Of a stretch of 64,000 nucleotides of DNA, positions 1 to 9,193 are shown piece after piece. The DNA is taken from contig FLQS01000017.1 of NCBI GenBank assembly GCA_900078375.1, forward strand, positions 36,572 to 100,571. Direction: 5' to 3'. Position 1 is the first letter of the stretch; each line of letters opens with the position of its first letter. The notes beneath the pieces were generated by a model. It was not told where the DNA came from. It did no database searches and saw only the letters and a program-made list of their open reading frames with translations. Position numbers and translations under genes: made by a program. Origin of the DNA: an uncultured Mycobacterium sp. Its GTDB lineage: Bacteria > Actinomycetota > Actinomycetes > Mycobacteriales > Mycobacteriaceae.

Positions 1-149
1 ACGACACCGCCACCGCCGAAGCTACCCACGTTCGAGACGACCACCACTCGGGCCGCAGGGCGGGTTCTCACGCCGCGCAACGTATCAGCGGTGACCATTT
101 CCAGTGCGTGATTCTGCGCGTTTGTGGCCGAGATCTGCGGAGACAACAC
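1..149 (-). CDS. Possible 5' part of an unidentified gene (partial)
   Basis: An open minus-strand frame runs from a GTG at 149 to the window edge, about 49 codons, with mycobacterial-looking codon use. It encodes a hydrophobic strand rich in Val followed by a Ser-Asn-Val-Gly-Ser-Phe-Gly4 stretch. That stretch vaguely resembles a Rossmann or SDR core strand, but no family can be named from so little. No convincing ribosome binding site precedes the GTG, and an in-frame ATG lies further inside. It would be divergent from the methyltransferase at 222. Confidence 0.3.
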   Translation of the reverse strand, partial: MLSPQISATNAQNHALEMVTADTLRGVRTRPAARVVVVSNVGSFGGGGV

Positions 150-221
150 TGGTCAGCGTGAGTTCGTGGCACGGGGCCATTCTCGAACCTCGGGCTGAAG
201 ACTCTGTGTAGTGTCTGTCCG

Positions 222-1073
222 ATGACCAAGGCCGACGCCGTTTCGCTACCGGAGACGGCGCTCGTGACGTTGTTCTGCCGGGCGAACGAGGCGCGCCGCC
301 CCGACGGGATCATCGACGATCCGATGGCTGTTGGCCTGCTGGACTCGATCGACTACGACTTCAGCAAGTTCAAGCTTCGCGGCGATCACCAGGACCTTGC
401 CCTGCGCGCGCTCGCCTTTGACAACAGTGCCCGCGGCTATCTGGCCAAACACCCGCACGCCACGGTCGTCGCTCTGGGCGAAGGGTTGCAGACCAGCTTC
501 TGGCGCCTCGACGCCGCCGGCGTCGGTGATGGATTCCGTTGGCTCACGGTGGATCTCCCCCCGAACATCGCTCTTCGCGAACGTCTGCTTCCGCAGTCAC
601 CGCGAGTCTCGCTCCGCGCCCAGTCGGTATTGGATTTCTCGTGGATGGATCAGATCAACCCCGAGGAGGGTGTGTTCATCACCGCCGAGGGCCTGTTGCC
701 GTACCTGCTGCCCGACGAGGCGCTGCGCGTGATCGGCGAGTGCGCTCGCCGGTTCCCCGGCGGCCAGATGATGTTCGATTTGCCGCCGAAGTCGCAGGCG
801 GTGCTGGCTCGCAACCCGATGTGGACGGCGCTGCGGGGTAATTGGCCGCGGACGCCGTTCAGTCTGACCGTGCCTGAGCTTGCCGACTTGTCGAACACCG
901 TGCCGGGCGTTCGTGCGGTGCATAACCTGCCGATACCGCGCGGCCGGGGTCCGGTGTTCGACCGGCTGCTGTCGCAGACCCAGGGCCGCCCGGTGGGTCG
1001 CCTGGTGCGCCGATGGGTGGGGATCACCTGGCCGACGCTCGCGACGCTGACCCTGCTCGAGTTCGCTGCGTAG
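222..1073 (+). CDS. LCMT-type class I SAM-dependent methyltransferase
   Basis: A 283-residue protein of the leucine carboxyl methyltransferase-like (PPM1/LCMT, Pfam PF04072) type, a family expanded in mycobacteria. Visible features are the N-terminal RANEARRPDGIIDDP substrate-proximal region, a SAM-binding strand ending in VVALGEGLQTSFWRLD (about 85-100), an acidic strand near WLTVDLPP, and the TAEGLLPYLLPDEA segment near 150-165 that is typical of the family. Characterised relatives methylate carboxyl groups or small metabolites; the substrate here is unknown. It precedes a GPL-like tailoring island, so a role in methyl-esterifying the lipopeptide or a sugar acid is a reasonable but unproven idea. 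The ATG at 222 has no clear Shine-Dalgarno sequence. Confidence 0.8.
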   Translation: MTKADAVSLPETALVTLFCRANEARRPDGIIDDPMAVGLLDSIDYDFSKFKLRGDHQDLALRALAFDNSARGYLAKHPHATVVALGEGLQTSFWRLDAAGVGDGFRWLTVDLPPNIALRERLLPQSPRVSLRAQSVLDFSWMDQINPEEGVFITAEGLLPYLLPDEALRVIGECARRFPGGQMMFDLPPKSQAVLARNPMWTALRGNWPRTPFSLTVPELADLSNTVPGVRAVHNLPIPRGRGPVFDRLLSQTQGRPVGRLVRRWVGITWPTLATLTLLEFAA

Positions 1074-1140
1074 CCCGCGCTTTCAGATCGTCTCCGGCGA
1101 CAGCGTCGGAACCATCCTTAGCTCAGGCTGCGCAAAACGC

Positions 1141-1171
1141 TTGACAGGTCAACCGTAATCCAGTTCATATT
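1141..1171 (+). promoter_or_regulatory. Candidate sigma-70-type promoter
   Basis: A perfect TTGACA (1141-1146) is followed after 18-19 bp by a CATATT-like hexamer, about 60 bp before the GTG start at 1233. The -10 match is weak and this is only a pattern match. Confidence 0.3.
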
Positions 1172-1232
1172 GTTTGCGGAAGGCGGAGATCAGCGCTGGC
1201 TGAGTGCTGTGCGAGAGCGGTACGGAGGGTGA

Positions 1233-2628
1233 GTGAACGCGACGTTGCGCACAACGGTGTGCGCTGTTTCCGCCCTGATCGTCGCTGTGGTCGTTGCCAT
1301 TGTCTCGACAGTCTCCTCGGTCTTCGCGTTTGTCGCGGGAGCTGCCACAACTGTTCTGGTCATGGGTGGTACCGGACATTCGCTGTCGTCCGCGGACACC
1401 GTGTCCTACGTCCAACAATTCGTCAGCGCGGCAGTCGGCACCTACGTTTCGCCGTCCTCGACGACACTGCGCCCGACGGGTATCCCAGCTGGGCCATACA
1501 ACGGCGTCGCTCTCATCACCCCCGAAGAACATGCGCCCGATTACGGAACTTTGCCGATTGAGGAGTCGATTGCCCAGGGTCTCGCGGCGCTCGACAGTTG
1601 CCTTGGTTCCAACGCCTGCGATATCAACCAGGTCGTCGGATCGGCGACGCCTTCGGCGTCTGACACGTTCGTGGTCTTCGGATATTCGCAGAGTGCGACG
1701 ATTTCGACGCTCGAGAAGGCTGCGCTAGCCGCCCAGTACGGGGTAGGCGAGGGGCCTGACGTTTCGTTCGTTCTCATCGGCGCCGGCAATCGTCCCAATG
1801 GCGGATTATCTTCGCGGATAGCGCCCAGCTCCGCCCCACTGACGAACACCCAATACGCGACCGTCGATATCGCGGTCCAGTACGACGGCATCGCGGATGC
1901 TCCGCTCAATCCCATGAACCTGCTCGCCGATTTGAACGCCTACATGGGCATGCTCATGGTTCATCCGAATTACATGAGCCACAGTCTCAGCGAAGCAGGG
2001 GTAGTTGATCAGGGCCAGTACGGTGACACCACCTAATTACCTGATCTCGGCGTCGGTCCTGCCCCTGTTGGTGCCACTTCAGCAGGTGCCACTCATCGGC
2101 CCCGTCCTGGCTGACGTATTGGATGCGCCGCTGCGGGTTCTGGTGGAGGCCGGCTACGACCGGACGATCAGCCCCGGTGAAGCCACTGGCTGGGACTACG
2201 GGTATTTCCCTGACCCAGCGGTCTTGGCCAGGAACTTCTTGGTGGCAATACCCACCGGGTGGGACAACGGGCTACAGGACTTGCTCGGAATTCGTCCATT
2301 CGGCACGCAACGGCCCGGCCCTTACGGCGTTGGCGGCCCGGACGTTAGCTACCTCAATTCTGATGCCACGGCAGATGCGACGTCGCCCACCAGCTCTGCA
2401 GCGTCGGAATTGACCACCGCGCCGGTGACGATGGGACGGTCCCGGCGACAAGCCTCTCAGGTAGCCGATGCTGCTGCGCCAGCCAGCGATTCGGCGATCA
2501 CCGCATCGGCCTCGTCACCGAAGAAGCCATCAGGTGCCCGACCTGCCGCACCGAAGGCTGGTCAACCAACCACGGTGAATCGGCATGGTGGAACAGCCAA
2601 TTCGGCCCGAGTTCGTGCGCACGCGTGA
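1233..2628 (+). pseudogene. PE-PPE-domain serine hydrolase/acyltransferase (Chp-like), frameshifted
   Basis: Two overlapping frames together form one PE-PPE-domain (PF08237) alpha/beta hydrolase. The first frame (1233-2036, GTG start 4 bp after GGAGGG) begins with a hydrophobic signal-anchor, then an MGGTGHSL oxyanion-side motif and the nucleophile elbow GYSQSA (about residue 150). It stops at the TAA at 2034. The second frame (within 2005-2628) continues the fold without a gap (YLISASVLPLL, then the DAPLRVLVEAGYDRTISPG block), followed by a low-complexity Ala/Ser/Pro/Lys tail. The switch lies at about 2028-2037 and corresponds to one surplus base. M. tuberculosis relatives Chp1 and Chp2 are transacylases that finish sulfolipid-1 and polyacyltrehalose. 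The gene is either inactivated or carries a sequencing error. Confidence 0.75.
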
Positions 2629-2649
2629 TGTTGTTGGCGTCCATAGAAG

Positions 2650-3933
2650 TCAAGACGTTCGACGACGCTGTCGAAGCTGGGCGAAATTCTCGATCTGATC
2701 GGCTGCGGCCGTCGTGCTGACGGCTGGAGCGGTGATGTTGTGGGCAATTTCACGGGCCCGGGTGCGGTATTGCGGATCCAGTATTTTGCGCAGGTCTGCG
2801 ACCAGAGTCTTCTCGGTTGTCGTCGAAAAGCGCCGGGCAGTTCCCACTTTCAGTCGTTTTACTGCAGAGCCGAAGAACGGTTGATCGGGGAACGTCCAGA
2901 GAATCAGTGTGGGAGCGCCGGCGCGCAGGCCCGCTGCCGTGGTGCCCGCGCCGCCGTGGTGCACCACCGCCCGGCAGCTAGGAAAGACGGCACCGTAATT
3001 CATCTCGCGCACGACCTTGACATGATCGGAATGCGGGACGCTACTGAAATCAGTTCCGCCACAGCCCACCAGTGCTCGCTCACCCAACTGCGCGCATGCC
3101 GCGCTGATCATGGCGAAGGTATCGGCTGTCGATCCGATCGGTATGGTGCCGAAACCGAAGAAAATCGGCGCAGTGCCCTCGGAGATCCACGACAACACAG
3201 GCTGGTCCGCTTCCGTTGGCGAATCCAGCGTCAACGTGCCGACAAAAGGCCGCGGGTGACCGAATTTCGCCCATTCCGCCGACAGTCCCGGAAAGTACAC
3301 CTCGTCGTAGCCCTGGATCTCGAGCGACCCACGTTCGGCGATCCTTTGCGGCCAGGGCGTCGTCGCCTTCGGCAGGCCCAGTTCCCGACGCTGAGCATCC
3401 TCGATGTCCTTCACCGGGCCACTCCACGACATCCGCTCATAGGCGGTCATCGCCCGCCGTCCCAAGCAGGCCGGCAGGAATCGTAGGAGTTGGCTGTTGG
3501 CGCGCACGGGATAGAACTGCAGTGTGGCCAACGGAATGTCATAGTATTCCGCGACATTGGCGGTGAGCTGTTCGAAGCCCAGGCCAGCAATGAGCAGGTC
3601 GGCCCCGTCTGCCAGCGCCGTCAGGGTCGCGTTGTCCGCCGTGCCCCAACACTGGGTGACGAACTCCCCGATCTCCCGCCCCAGTGCGCCGAGCTCCTTG
3701 AGCTTCCACGGTGTTCGGAAGAAGCATGTCCAGTACTTGCGCTGGAGGTCTGCGATAGCTCGCGAGTCCAGGCCGTAGCTGACCGCGCTGAGTCCGGCCG
3801 CCTCGGCAAAACCAACCAGGTTAGGAGGGACGGCTATTTGTACGTCGTGCCCTCGCCGCAGCAGCTCACGACCGACGACGACCGAGGGTTCGATATCGCC
3901 GCGGCCGCCATAGCTCGCCAGTACAAACTTCAT
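2650..3933 (-). CDS. GPL-type glycosyltransferase (GT1 / UGT-like), copy 1
   Basis: A 427-residue GT-B glycosyltransferase of the family that includes the GPL enzymes Gtf1-Gtf3 and GtfA/GtfB. The N-terminus MKFVLASYGGRGDIEP is the family's acceptor-side signature. The C-terminal nucleotide-sugar site shows FFGFGTIPIG (about 265) and VVHHGGAGTTAAGLRAG (about 320-336), followed by FPDQPFF. The start is set at the ATG at 3933, where the conserved N-terminus begins; the frame is open further upstream but that part is not conserved. It would transfer a sugar, probably from a UDP or dTDP donor, to the lipopeptide or to another sugar on the cytoplasmic side. Three paralogs lie at 7733, 11654 and 23647. 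Confidence 0.9.
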   Translation of the reverse strand: MKFVLASYGGRGDIEPSVVVGRELLRRGHDVQIAVPPNLVGFAEAAGLSAVSYGLDSRAIADLQRKYWTCFFRTPWKLKELGALGREIGEFVTQCWGTADNATLTALADGADLLIAGLGFEQLTANVAEYYDIPLATLQFYPVRANSQLLRFLPACLGRRAMTAYERMSWSGPVKDIEDAQRRELGLPKATTPWPQRIAERGSLEIQGYDEVYFPGLSAEWAKFGHPRPFVGTLTLDSPTEADQPVLSWISEGTAPIFFGFGTIPIGSTADTFAMISAACAQLGERALVGCGGTDFSSVPHSDHVKVVREMNYGAVFPSCRAVVHHGGAGTTAAGLRAGAPTLILWTFPDQPFFGSAVKRLKVGTARRFSTTTEKTLVADLRKILDPQYRTRAREIAHNITAPAVSTTAAADQIENFAQLRQRRRTS

Positions 3934-4050
3934 TGCGGATCCTGGCTTTCGGTCGTCGTGCGCGCAGTGTGGGGGCACCGGTCATTATTACGTCATCTCG
4001 CAGTGCTGGACGACAGTTCGGCGTTCGAGGCCGATTGGCACGCGGGCACG

Positions 4051-4860
4051 TTACTCGCGCGTCGACAACACGATCTCGGCCGGCAGACCCGCGCCGGAAA
4101 GCCAGCCGTCAACCGTTCGGGAGAACAGCTCGGGATTGCGCACCGGCCAGTCGTGGCGCATGCCGGCTGCCACCCCGGCGACACCGTTGGGCATCGGTCG
4201 CGCGAGCGTGGCGGCCCAGCTCCGGACCACCCACATCTCGCTCCCGCCGGCGAGGAACAGCGCCGGCGTATCGGATTCGTTGAGTCCTTCGGGCGCGGTG
4301 AACCCGGCGGAGGCCATCACGATGTGGGGTAGCTGCTCAGTCGTCAGCAGCCGCACATCCTCGTGGTAATCGTCAGCCCAGGGCGAGAGCACGCCTAATT
4401 GGTGGGAATCCATCTGGTGCTTCACCCAGCGCCGAAACAACGCGCTGCGAACCGACAGTGCAGGCAGAAATTTCGTCAGGTGCGCGCCCGGAAGCGTATT
4501 GACGACAGCCCCGCACAGCACCGCCCGATCGACGAGCTCGGGCTCGGTCGCCAGCAGCCGCAGCCCCACCTGGGCGCCCAGGGAGAAGCCCACAATATGT
4601 GCCGGACCGGTACTCACCCGCGAGCGGATGAGATCTGCCACGGCCTCGGTTGCCCGGCTCATATCGAATGGTCCCTGCCCGAAACTGCCGCCGTACTGGG
4701 GAAGGTCGGGTACCAGGCAGTGGTATCGCTGCATTCGTTGGACTACGGGCTCCCAGGACCAGCCGCTCATCCACCCGCCGTGAAGGAACACGATGGCGGG
4801 CGCATCGGTTGGGCCGGACTCCCGCACAAACAGATCCACCGGGGCGGCCCTATTGTTCAA
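4051..4860 (-). CDS. Alpha/beta hydrolase
   Basis: A 269-residue alpha/beta hydrolase. It shows the oxyanion motif VFLHGGWMSGWSW (about 24-36), the nucleophile elbow GFSLGAQVG (Ser about 91) and a C-terminal His in GMRHDWPVRNPE (about 236). The start overlaps the end of the upstream GMC oxidoreductase gene by 11 bp, so the two are almost certainly co-transcribed and co-translated. The substrate is unknown. In this setting a lactonase or esterase acting on the oxidoreductase product, or editing of an acylated sugar, would fit. Confidence 0.8.
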   Translation of the reverse strand: MNNRAAPVDLFVRESGPTDAPAIVFLHGGWMSGWSWEPVVQRMQRYHCLVPDLPQYGGSFGQGPFDMSRATEAVADLIRSRVSTGPAHIVGFSLGAQVGLRLLATEPELVDRAVLCGAVVNTLPGAHLTKFLPALSVRSALFRRWVKHQMDSHQLGVLSPWADDYHEDVRLLTTEQLPHIVMASAGFTAPEGLNESDTPALFLAGGSEMWVVRSWAATLARPMPNGVAGVAAGMRHDWPVRNPELFSRTVDGWLSGAGLPAEIVLSTRE

Positions 4861-6490
4861 AATGTGCCTGGCCGATGTGCTCGGCGACGCGTAATGCGTT
4901 GGCTGCCACCGTCAGGCTCGGGTTCAGGCCGGCGCTGGAGGGGAAGTACGAGGTGTCCACCACATAGAGGTTGTCCACCTCATGGGCACGGTTATTTCCA
5001 TCCAACACACTGCTTTTGGGGTCGGTGCCGAAACGACAGGTGCCGCAGACGTGGCCCAGGTTCGAATTGTCCTTGCCGCTGCCAAGTTGCAGCTTGCGAA
5101 ACGGCTGGAATACCTCTTTCAATTGCCGCAAGAAGGTGGTGCGGCGTTCGATCTCATTCGGGCGCAAGCGATACTGCATTCGCAGTCGCTGTCGACCATC
5201 AGTGCCGGGCTGCTCTGAGGGCAGCACGCGGTTGTCCAGGTAGGGGAGGTCTTCCATGATCGCCGCCAGGACCAGCCCGCCGTTGAGGAACCGCTTGTAG
5301 ACCTGCCGGATCGCCGGGCTCACCAGACGTAGTGCTTTTCCTTGCCCGCCAGGCCGATTGGTCATCCACTCCACGGGGGGCACGGCGCCGAATGACTGGA
5401 CCGTGCCATATTTCTGCCCCTCCCAGAAATAGAAATCGTTGAACCCGATCTCCTTGCTCGCCGTGGAGGTACGCGTGCCGGTCTGCTGCCATATCTCCAT
5501 CGGCTCGAGCAGGTGACGCATGAGGTTGCGGCCCACCATGTCTGAGCCGTTGGCCAGCCCGTTGGGCCAATCACCCGAGCGGGAATTGAGCAGCAGCACA
5601 GGCGTGGACAACGCGCCGGCGGCCAGCACCACAACTTTCGCATCCAGGGTCAGTCTGGCGCCGTCCTGCTCGCACACTACGCGTCGGACCCGGCTGCGGT
5701 CGGCCTCCAGGTGCAGGACCCGGCAGCGCGCGAGTAGCTGGGCGCCGTGCTCGGTGATCGCGGGAAGCACGCCGTTGCGGGCACCGTCGTTCTTGCACGA
5801 GCGCGCGCAGAGGAACGTCTGGCAGGTAGCGCAATCGTCGGTGTAGTCGCAGGCCATCGGCAGGTGATAGGGGTGCAGTCCGCGACCGGCCAGGTAGTTG
5901 ACGAGCGGCTGGTTGTCCATCGAAAACGGCGGTGCCGCGGGGATGTTGAGGTCGGCGGCCTCTGGCCGCAGGGGATCGGGCTGGCCGCGCACGCCGAGCA
6001 GCTTCTCGGCCTCGCTGTACCAGGGGACCATCTGGTCATAGCTGACCGGCCAGGCTTCGGGGACCGTCGATTCGCCGGGGTCGGCGAAGTTTTGCCGCGG
6101 GGTGAAATCGCGCGCGAAGAACCGTTCGCAGACCATGCCGTAGAGCGCGGACGATCCGCCGGTCCCGGCACCGATGAACGGCACGAATCTTTTGGCGGAG
6201 CGGGCGCTGATGTCTTCGATCTCGTCGGTGGTGCGTCCGGCGCGGGCGAGGGCGTCGTAGAAACTCTGCTCGGAACGGTAGGCCTGCGGTTCGGCCTGTT
6301 CGGGCACCGCACCGCGGATGGTTCCCGGTACTCCCGGCAGTGTCGAGTGGCCCTTCTCGACGAACAGCACGCGGCGACCCGAGCTGGCCAGCCGGTAGCC
6401 CAGCATGCCGCCGCTCATGCCTGCGCCGATCACGATGACGTCCCACATCACGCGTTCGGCTTCGCTCGCACTCAGTTCGCCGTCAGCCAA
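4850..6490 (-). CDS. GMC-family FAD-dependent oxidoreductase
   Basis: A 546-residue glucose-methanol-choline oxidoreductase. It shows the Rossmann FAD motif DVIVIGAGMSGGMLG near the N-terminus, a GSSALYGM flavin-contact loop, a Cys-rich CDYTDDCATCQTFLCARSC insertion (about 210-230), and the C-terminal family signature CGTCRFGTDP with VVDTSYFPSSAGLNPSLT, where His/Asn active-site residues lie. The Cys cluster resembles an Fe-S or structural metal loop seen in some GMC sugar or alcohol dehydrogenases. A TTG start at 6490 is favoured because GAGGAG lies 6 bp upstream. It probably oxidises an alcohol or sugar hydroxyl in the tailoring pathway; the actual substrate cannot be read. Confidence 0.85.
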   Translation of the reverse strand: MADGELSASEAERVMWDVIVIGAGMSGGMLGYRLASSGRRVLFVEKGHSTLPGVPGTIRGAVPEQAEPQAYRSEQSFYDALARAGRTTDEIEDISARSAKRFVPFIGAGTGGSSALYGMVCERFFARDFTPRQNFADPGESTVPEAWPVSYDQMVPWYSEAEKLLGVRGQPDPLRPEAADLNIPAAPPFSMDNQPLVNYLAGRGLHPYHLPMACDYTDDCATCQTFLCARSCKNDGARNGVLPAITEHGAQLLARCRVLHLEADRSRVRRVVCEQDGARLTLDAKVVVLAAGALSTPVLLLNSRSGDWPNGLANGSDMVGRNLMRHLLEPMEIWQQTGTRTSTASKEIGFNDFYFWEGQKYGTVQSFGAVPPVEWMTNRPGGQGKALRLVSPAIRQVYKRFLNGGLVLAAIMEDLPYLDNRVLPSEQPGTDGRQRLRMQYRLRPNEIERRTTFLRQLKEVFQPFRKLQLGSGKDNSNLGHVCGTCRFGTDPKSSVLDGNNRAHEVDNLYVVDTSYFPSSAGLNPSLTVAANALRVAEHIGQAHFEQ

Positions 6491-6814
6491 TCGAGCTCCT
6501 CAGCGTGATGGCCCAAGAAATGGCCTGATCTGGGCGGTTCGAGATCGTACCACTGGCCATTACAGCCTCGACTGAGCTGGCGATCGGCAGGTTGGTTCGG
6601 TCGATTCCACCGCCGGTTCACGCGGTATGCGACCACTACGAATTGACTGACTGAGCTATCAGAAATTCCGTCCACCTTAAATTTGGCTCCTATTCCAGGT
6701 CTGCTCCGGCTACCCTCGACCCGACTAAGTTTGGGAACGCGGCATCGTCGGCCCCGGTTGACCCGTTGGGTGACTGACCGAAGGTGGCGGATCCGCCAAT
6801 AAAGGGGATTGATA
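6491..6814. other. Divergent intergenic region
   Basis: A 324-bp gap between the divergent GMC oxidoreductase and TylF-like methyltransferase genes. No gene is evident. It presumably holds both promoters, but no hexamer pair stands out. The only striking element is a perfect 14-bp palindrome, TGGCGGATCCGCCA, at 6785-6798, just before the ribosome binding site of the rightward gene; it could be an operator or a leader hairpin. Confidence 0.5.
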
Positions 6815-7582
6815 ATGGGCCGTCTATTCAGCCAAGGTGGCCTGCCCGGTGCATTCCCGGACGCCGCCGAGTACAACTTCTGGAATTCCTCCATAGAGCC
6901 CACCGCCGCACGCCTCTTGGGAGTCTCATCCGCGCTCCGTACAAAAACCATCGACGCCGGCCGAGACCATCCCCTCTGGGAAATCGCCGACTTCGTTGAC
7001 TGGCAGCGACGGACATTTGGCTATCGCCCCGAGGTCTACGGACGTCGGGAAAAGTTATGGGAACAGGTAGCGCAGCGGCTAGATCCAAATCGCTCCTTGT
7101 TCGTGCTGGAGTTCGGAGTGGCTTGGGGCTACGCGACTCACTGGTGGCTGCGCCGATTACGCGGGCGGGACGTGACGTGGCATGGTTTCGATCGTTTTAC
7201 GGGGCTGCCTCGTGCGTGGCGGGGGCTCGATGAAGGTGCATTCGATGCCGGTGGTCAGCCGCCCGCAATCGAAGACGAGCGAGTGTGCTGGCACGTCGGT
7301 GATGTGGAGGACACCCTCGGCGCAGTCGATTTGGTCAGAGCGCGGGGTGCGCAATGGCTGGTCCTCTTCGATATGGATATTTACGAACCGACGGCCTACG
7401 CGTGGGAGACGATCAGTCCACACCTGCTGCCCGGAGATGCCATTTACTTCGATGAAGCGATGGATCAGGACGAGCGGCGCCTGCTAGACGAAGCTGTCCT
7501 GCCGTCAATTGGTTGCGAACTCGTTGGCACTACGCCGATGGCACTGGCCTTTTCCGTGACACAACCCGTGGACCGAGGCTGA
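6815..7582 (+). CDS. TylF/MycF-like sugar O-methyltransferase
   Basis: A 255-residue class I SAM methyltransferase resembling TylF/MycF macrocin O-methyltransferases and related mycobacterial enzymes. The SAM strand is VLEFGVAWGYATHWW (about 95-110), followed by a HGFDRFTGLP motif and the LFDMDIYEPT strand (about 185-195), which carries the metal-binding acidic residues. The ATG at 6815 is chosen over the TTG at 6809 because AAAGGGGA sits 7 bp upstream. The likely role is O-methylation of a deoxysugar of the glycolipopeptide. It is followed by a glycosyltransferase in the same direction. Confidence 0.8.
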   Translation: MGRLFSQGGLPGAFPDAAEYNFWNSSIEPTAARLLGVSSALRTKTIDAGRDHPLWEIADFVDWQRRTFGYRPEVYGRREKLWEQVAQRLDPNRSLFVLEFGVAWGYATHWWLRRLRGRDVTWHGFDRFTGLPRAWRGLDEGAFDAGGQPPAIEDERVCWHVGDVEDTLGAVDLVRARGAQWLVLFDMDIYEPTAYAWETISPHLLPGDAIYFDEAMDQDERRLLDEAVLPSIGCELVGTTPMALAFSVTQPVDRG

Positions 7583-7732
7583 GTTCTTATCTCGACCGAC
7601 GCTTGCCGGGGAGCCGCCGCACTCACGCCGAACTGCCGAATGCACACGCGGTGTTCGCGGAACCAGCAATAATGGCCGGTGCTCCCGACGTTGGCGCACG
7701 CGCACGAGGACGGAAAGGCCAACAGCCCCGCG

Positions 7733-9013
7733 ATGAGATTTCTGTTGTCAAGCTATGGTGGCCGCGGCGATATCGAGCCCGCCGTGGTTGTCGGCCGTGA
7801 GCTGCAACGCCGAGGGCACGAGATAACCATAGCCGTCCCGCCCAACCTGGTCGGTTTTGCCCAAGCGGCGGGCCTTTCGGCCATCGCGTACGGGCTGGAT
7901 TCGACCCCGATCCTGGATCTGCAACGTCAGTACTTCACCTGCTACTCGCGTACGCCCTGGAAGCTCAAGGAGCTGGGCCGGATGAGCCGTGAAACCGCAG
8001 AGTTCGCCAACCGGTGCTGGCAGGAGATGACCACCACGCTCGCTTCGGCTGCCCGCGACGCTGATCTGCTGCTCACCGGCCTGATTTTCGAACAACCCGC
8101 CGCCAATGTCGCCGAGTACTACGACATCCCGCTGGTCACGCTGCATTATTTCCCGTCGCGGGCGCACGGCCAGCTGTTGCCGTTCGCTCCGGCGGCGCTG
8201 AGCCGCTTCGGGATCACACTCAATGACTGGCTGGCGTGGCGTGGGACTCGCAAAGCTGAAAACGCGCAGCGCCGCGGGCTGGGTCTAGCGGACGCAACGT
8301 CCCCGGCACCCCGTCGGATCGCGGATCGCGGCTCATTGGAAATCCAGGCCTACGACCAGGTGTGCTTTCCCGGACTCGTAGGCGAATGGGCGAAGTGGAA
8401 CGACCTCCGGCCGCCGCAGCGGCCCTTCGTCGGCGCGCTAGCGATGGCGTCACCAACCGACGCCGACGAGGAAGTGGCGGCATGGATCGCACAGGGAAAG
8501 CCACCGATTTTCTTCGGATTCGGAAGCGTGCCGATTGGGTCTCCGGCCGACACCATCGCGATGATCTCCTCGGCCTGCGCGCAGCTGGGCGAGCGGGCAA
8601 TCATCGGTGCTGGCGGGACCGACTACAGCGGTGTCCCGCAGTCCGATCACGTGAAGGTGGTGGGCCAGGTCAACTACGCGACGATCTTCCCGACCTGCCG
8701 CGCTGTCGTGCACCACGGTGGGGCCGGAACCCTGGCTGCCTGCCTACGGGCCGGCGTCCCGCAATTGATTCTCTGGACGTTGCCGGACCAGCCGTTCTTC
8801 GCAGCTCAGCTGCGGCGAATGAAGGTGGGTGCCGGGCGGCGGTTTGCGACCACGACCGAGAAGTCACTGGTCGCAGACTTGCGGCGGATCCTGGCCCCGG
8901 AGTGCTCGGCACGGGCACGTGAGCTCGCTCCGCAGATGACGAAGCCCGCCGAGAGTGTCGCTGCCGCCGCCGACCGGGTAGAAGAGTTCGCTCGGTTCAA
9001 CTGCGCCGTTTGA
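7733..9013 (+). CDS. GPL-type glycosyltransferase (GT1 / UGT-like), copy 2
   Basis: A 426-residue GT-B glycosyltransferase, a close paralog of the enzyme at 2650-3933. The N-terminus is MRFLLSSYGGRGDIEPAVVVG; the donor site includes FFGFGSVPIG (about 260) and VVHHGGAGTLAACLRAG (about 325), followed by WTLPDQPFF. The start is placed at the ATG at 7733, where family similarity begins, although the frame is open from 7679. The nucleotide-sugar dehydrogenase gene follows about 180 bp downstream on the same strand, which suggests that donor synthesis and transfer are linked. Confidence 0.9.
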   Translation: MRFLLSSYGGRGDIEPAVVVGRELQRRGHEITIAVPPNLVGFAQAAGLSAIAYGLDSTPILDLQRQYFTCYSRTPWKLKELGRMSRETAEFANRCWQEMTTTLASAARDADLLLTGLIFEQPAANVAEYYDIPLVTLHYFPSRAHGQLLPFAPAALSRFGITLNDWLAWRGTRKAENAQRRGLGLADATSPAPRRIADRGSLEIQAYDQVCFPGLVGEWAKWNDLRPPQRPFVGALAMASPTDADEEVAAWIAQGKPPIFFGFGSVPIGSPADTIAMISSACAQLGERAIIGAGGTDYSGVPQSDHVKVVGQVNYATIFPTCRAVVHHGGAGTLAACLRAGVPQLILWTLPDQPFFAAQLRRMKVGAGRRFATTTEKSLVADLRRILAPECSARARELAPQMTKPAESVAAAADRVEEFARFNCAV

Positions 9014-9193
9014 TAGCGGCGACGGCGCCGCCAAATCAGTTTGGTCAGCCAATTCCCGTTAGTCGTTCGAACCTTCGAATTTCAGATCACCAGCACTGGT
9101 GTTTGGATTAGGCTGCCCAGCGGACCGGCCGTGGAAGTGCGACTTCGGCAAACTCCGCAGGCGCGCACAGACCGTGAGAAGTGAGGAAGCGCA

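Noticed and set aside
3490..4332. 280-codon plus-strand frame across the glycosyltransferase and hydrolase genes
   Set aside because: It spans two conserved genes in antisense and reads as low-quality Arg/His-rich sequence.
9088..9101. CACCAG-CA-CTGGTG inverted repeat upstream of the dehydrogenase gene
   Set aside because: A 6-bp stem of this kind is expected by chance in GC-rich DNA and matches no operator I know.
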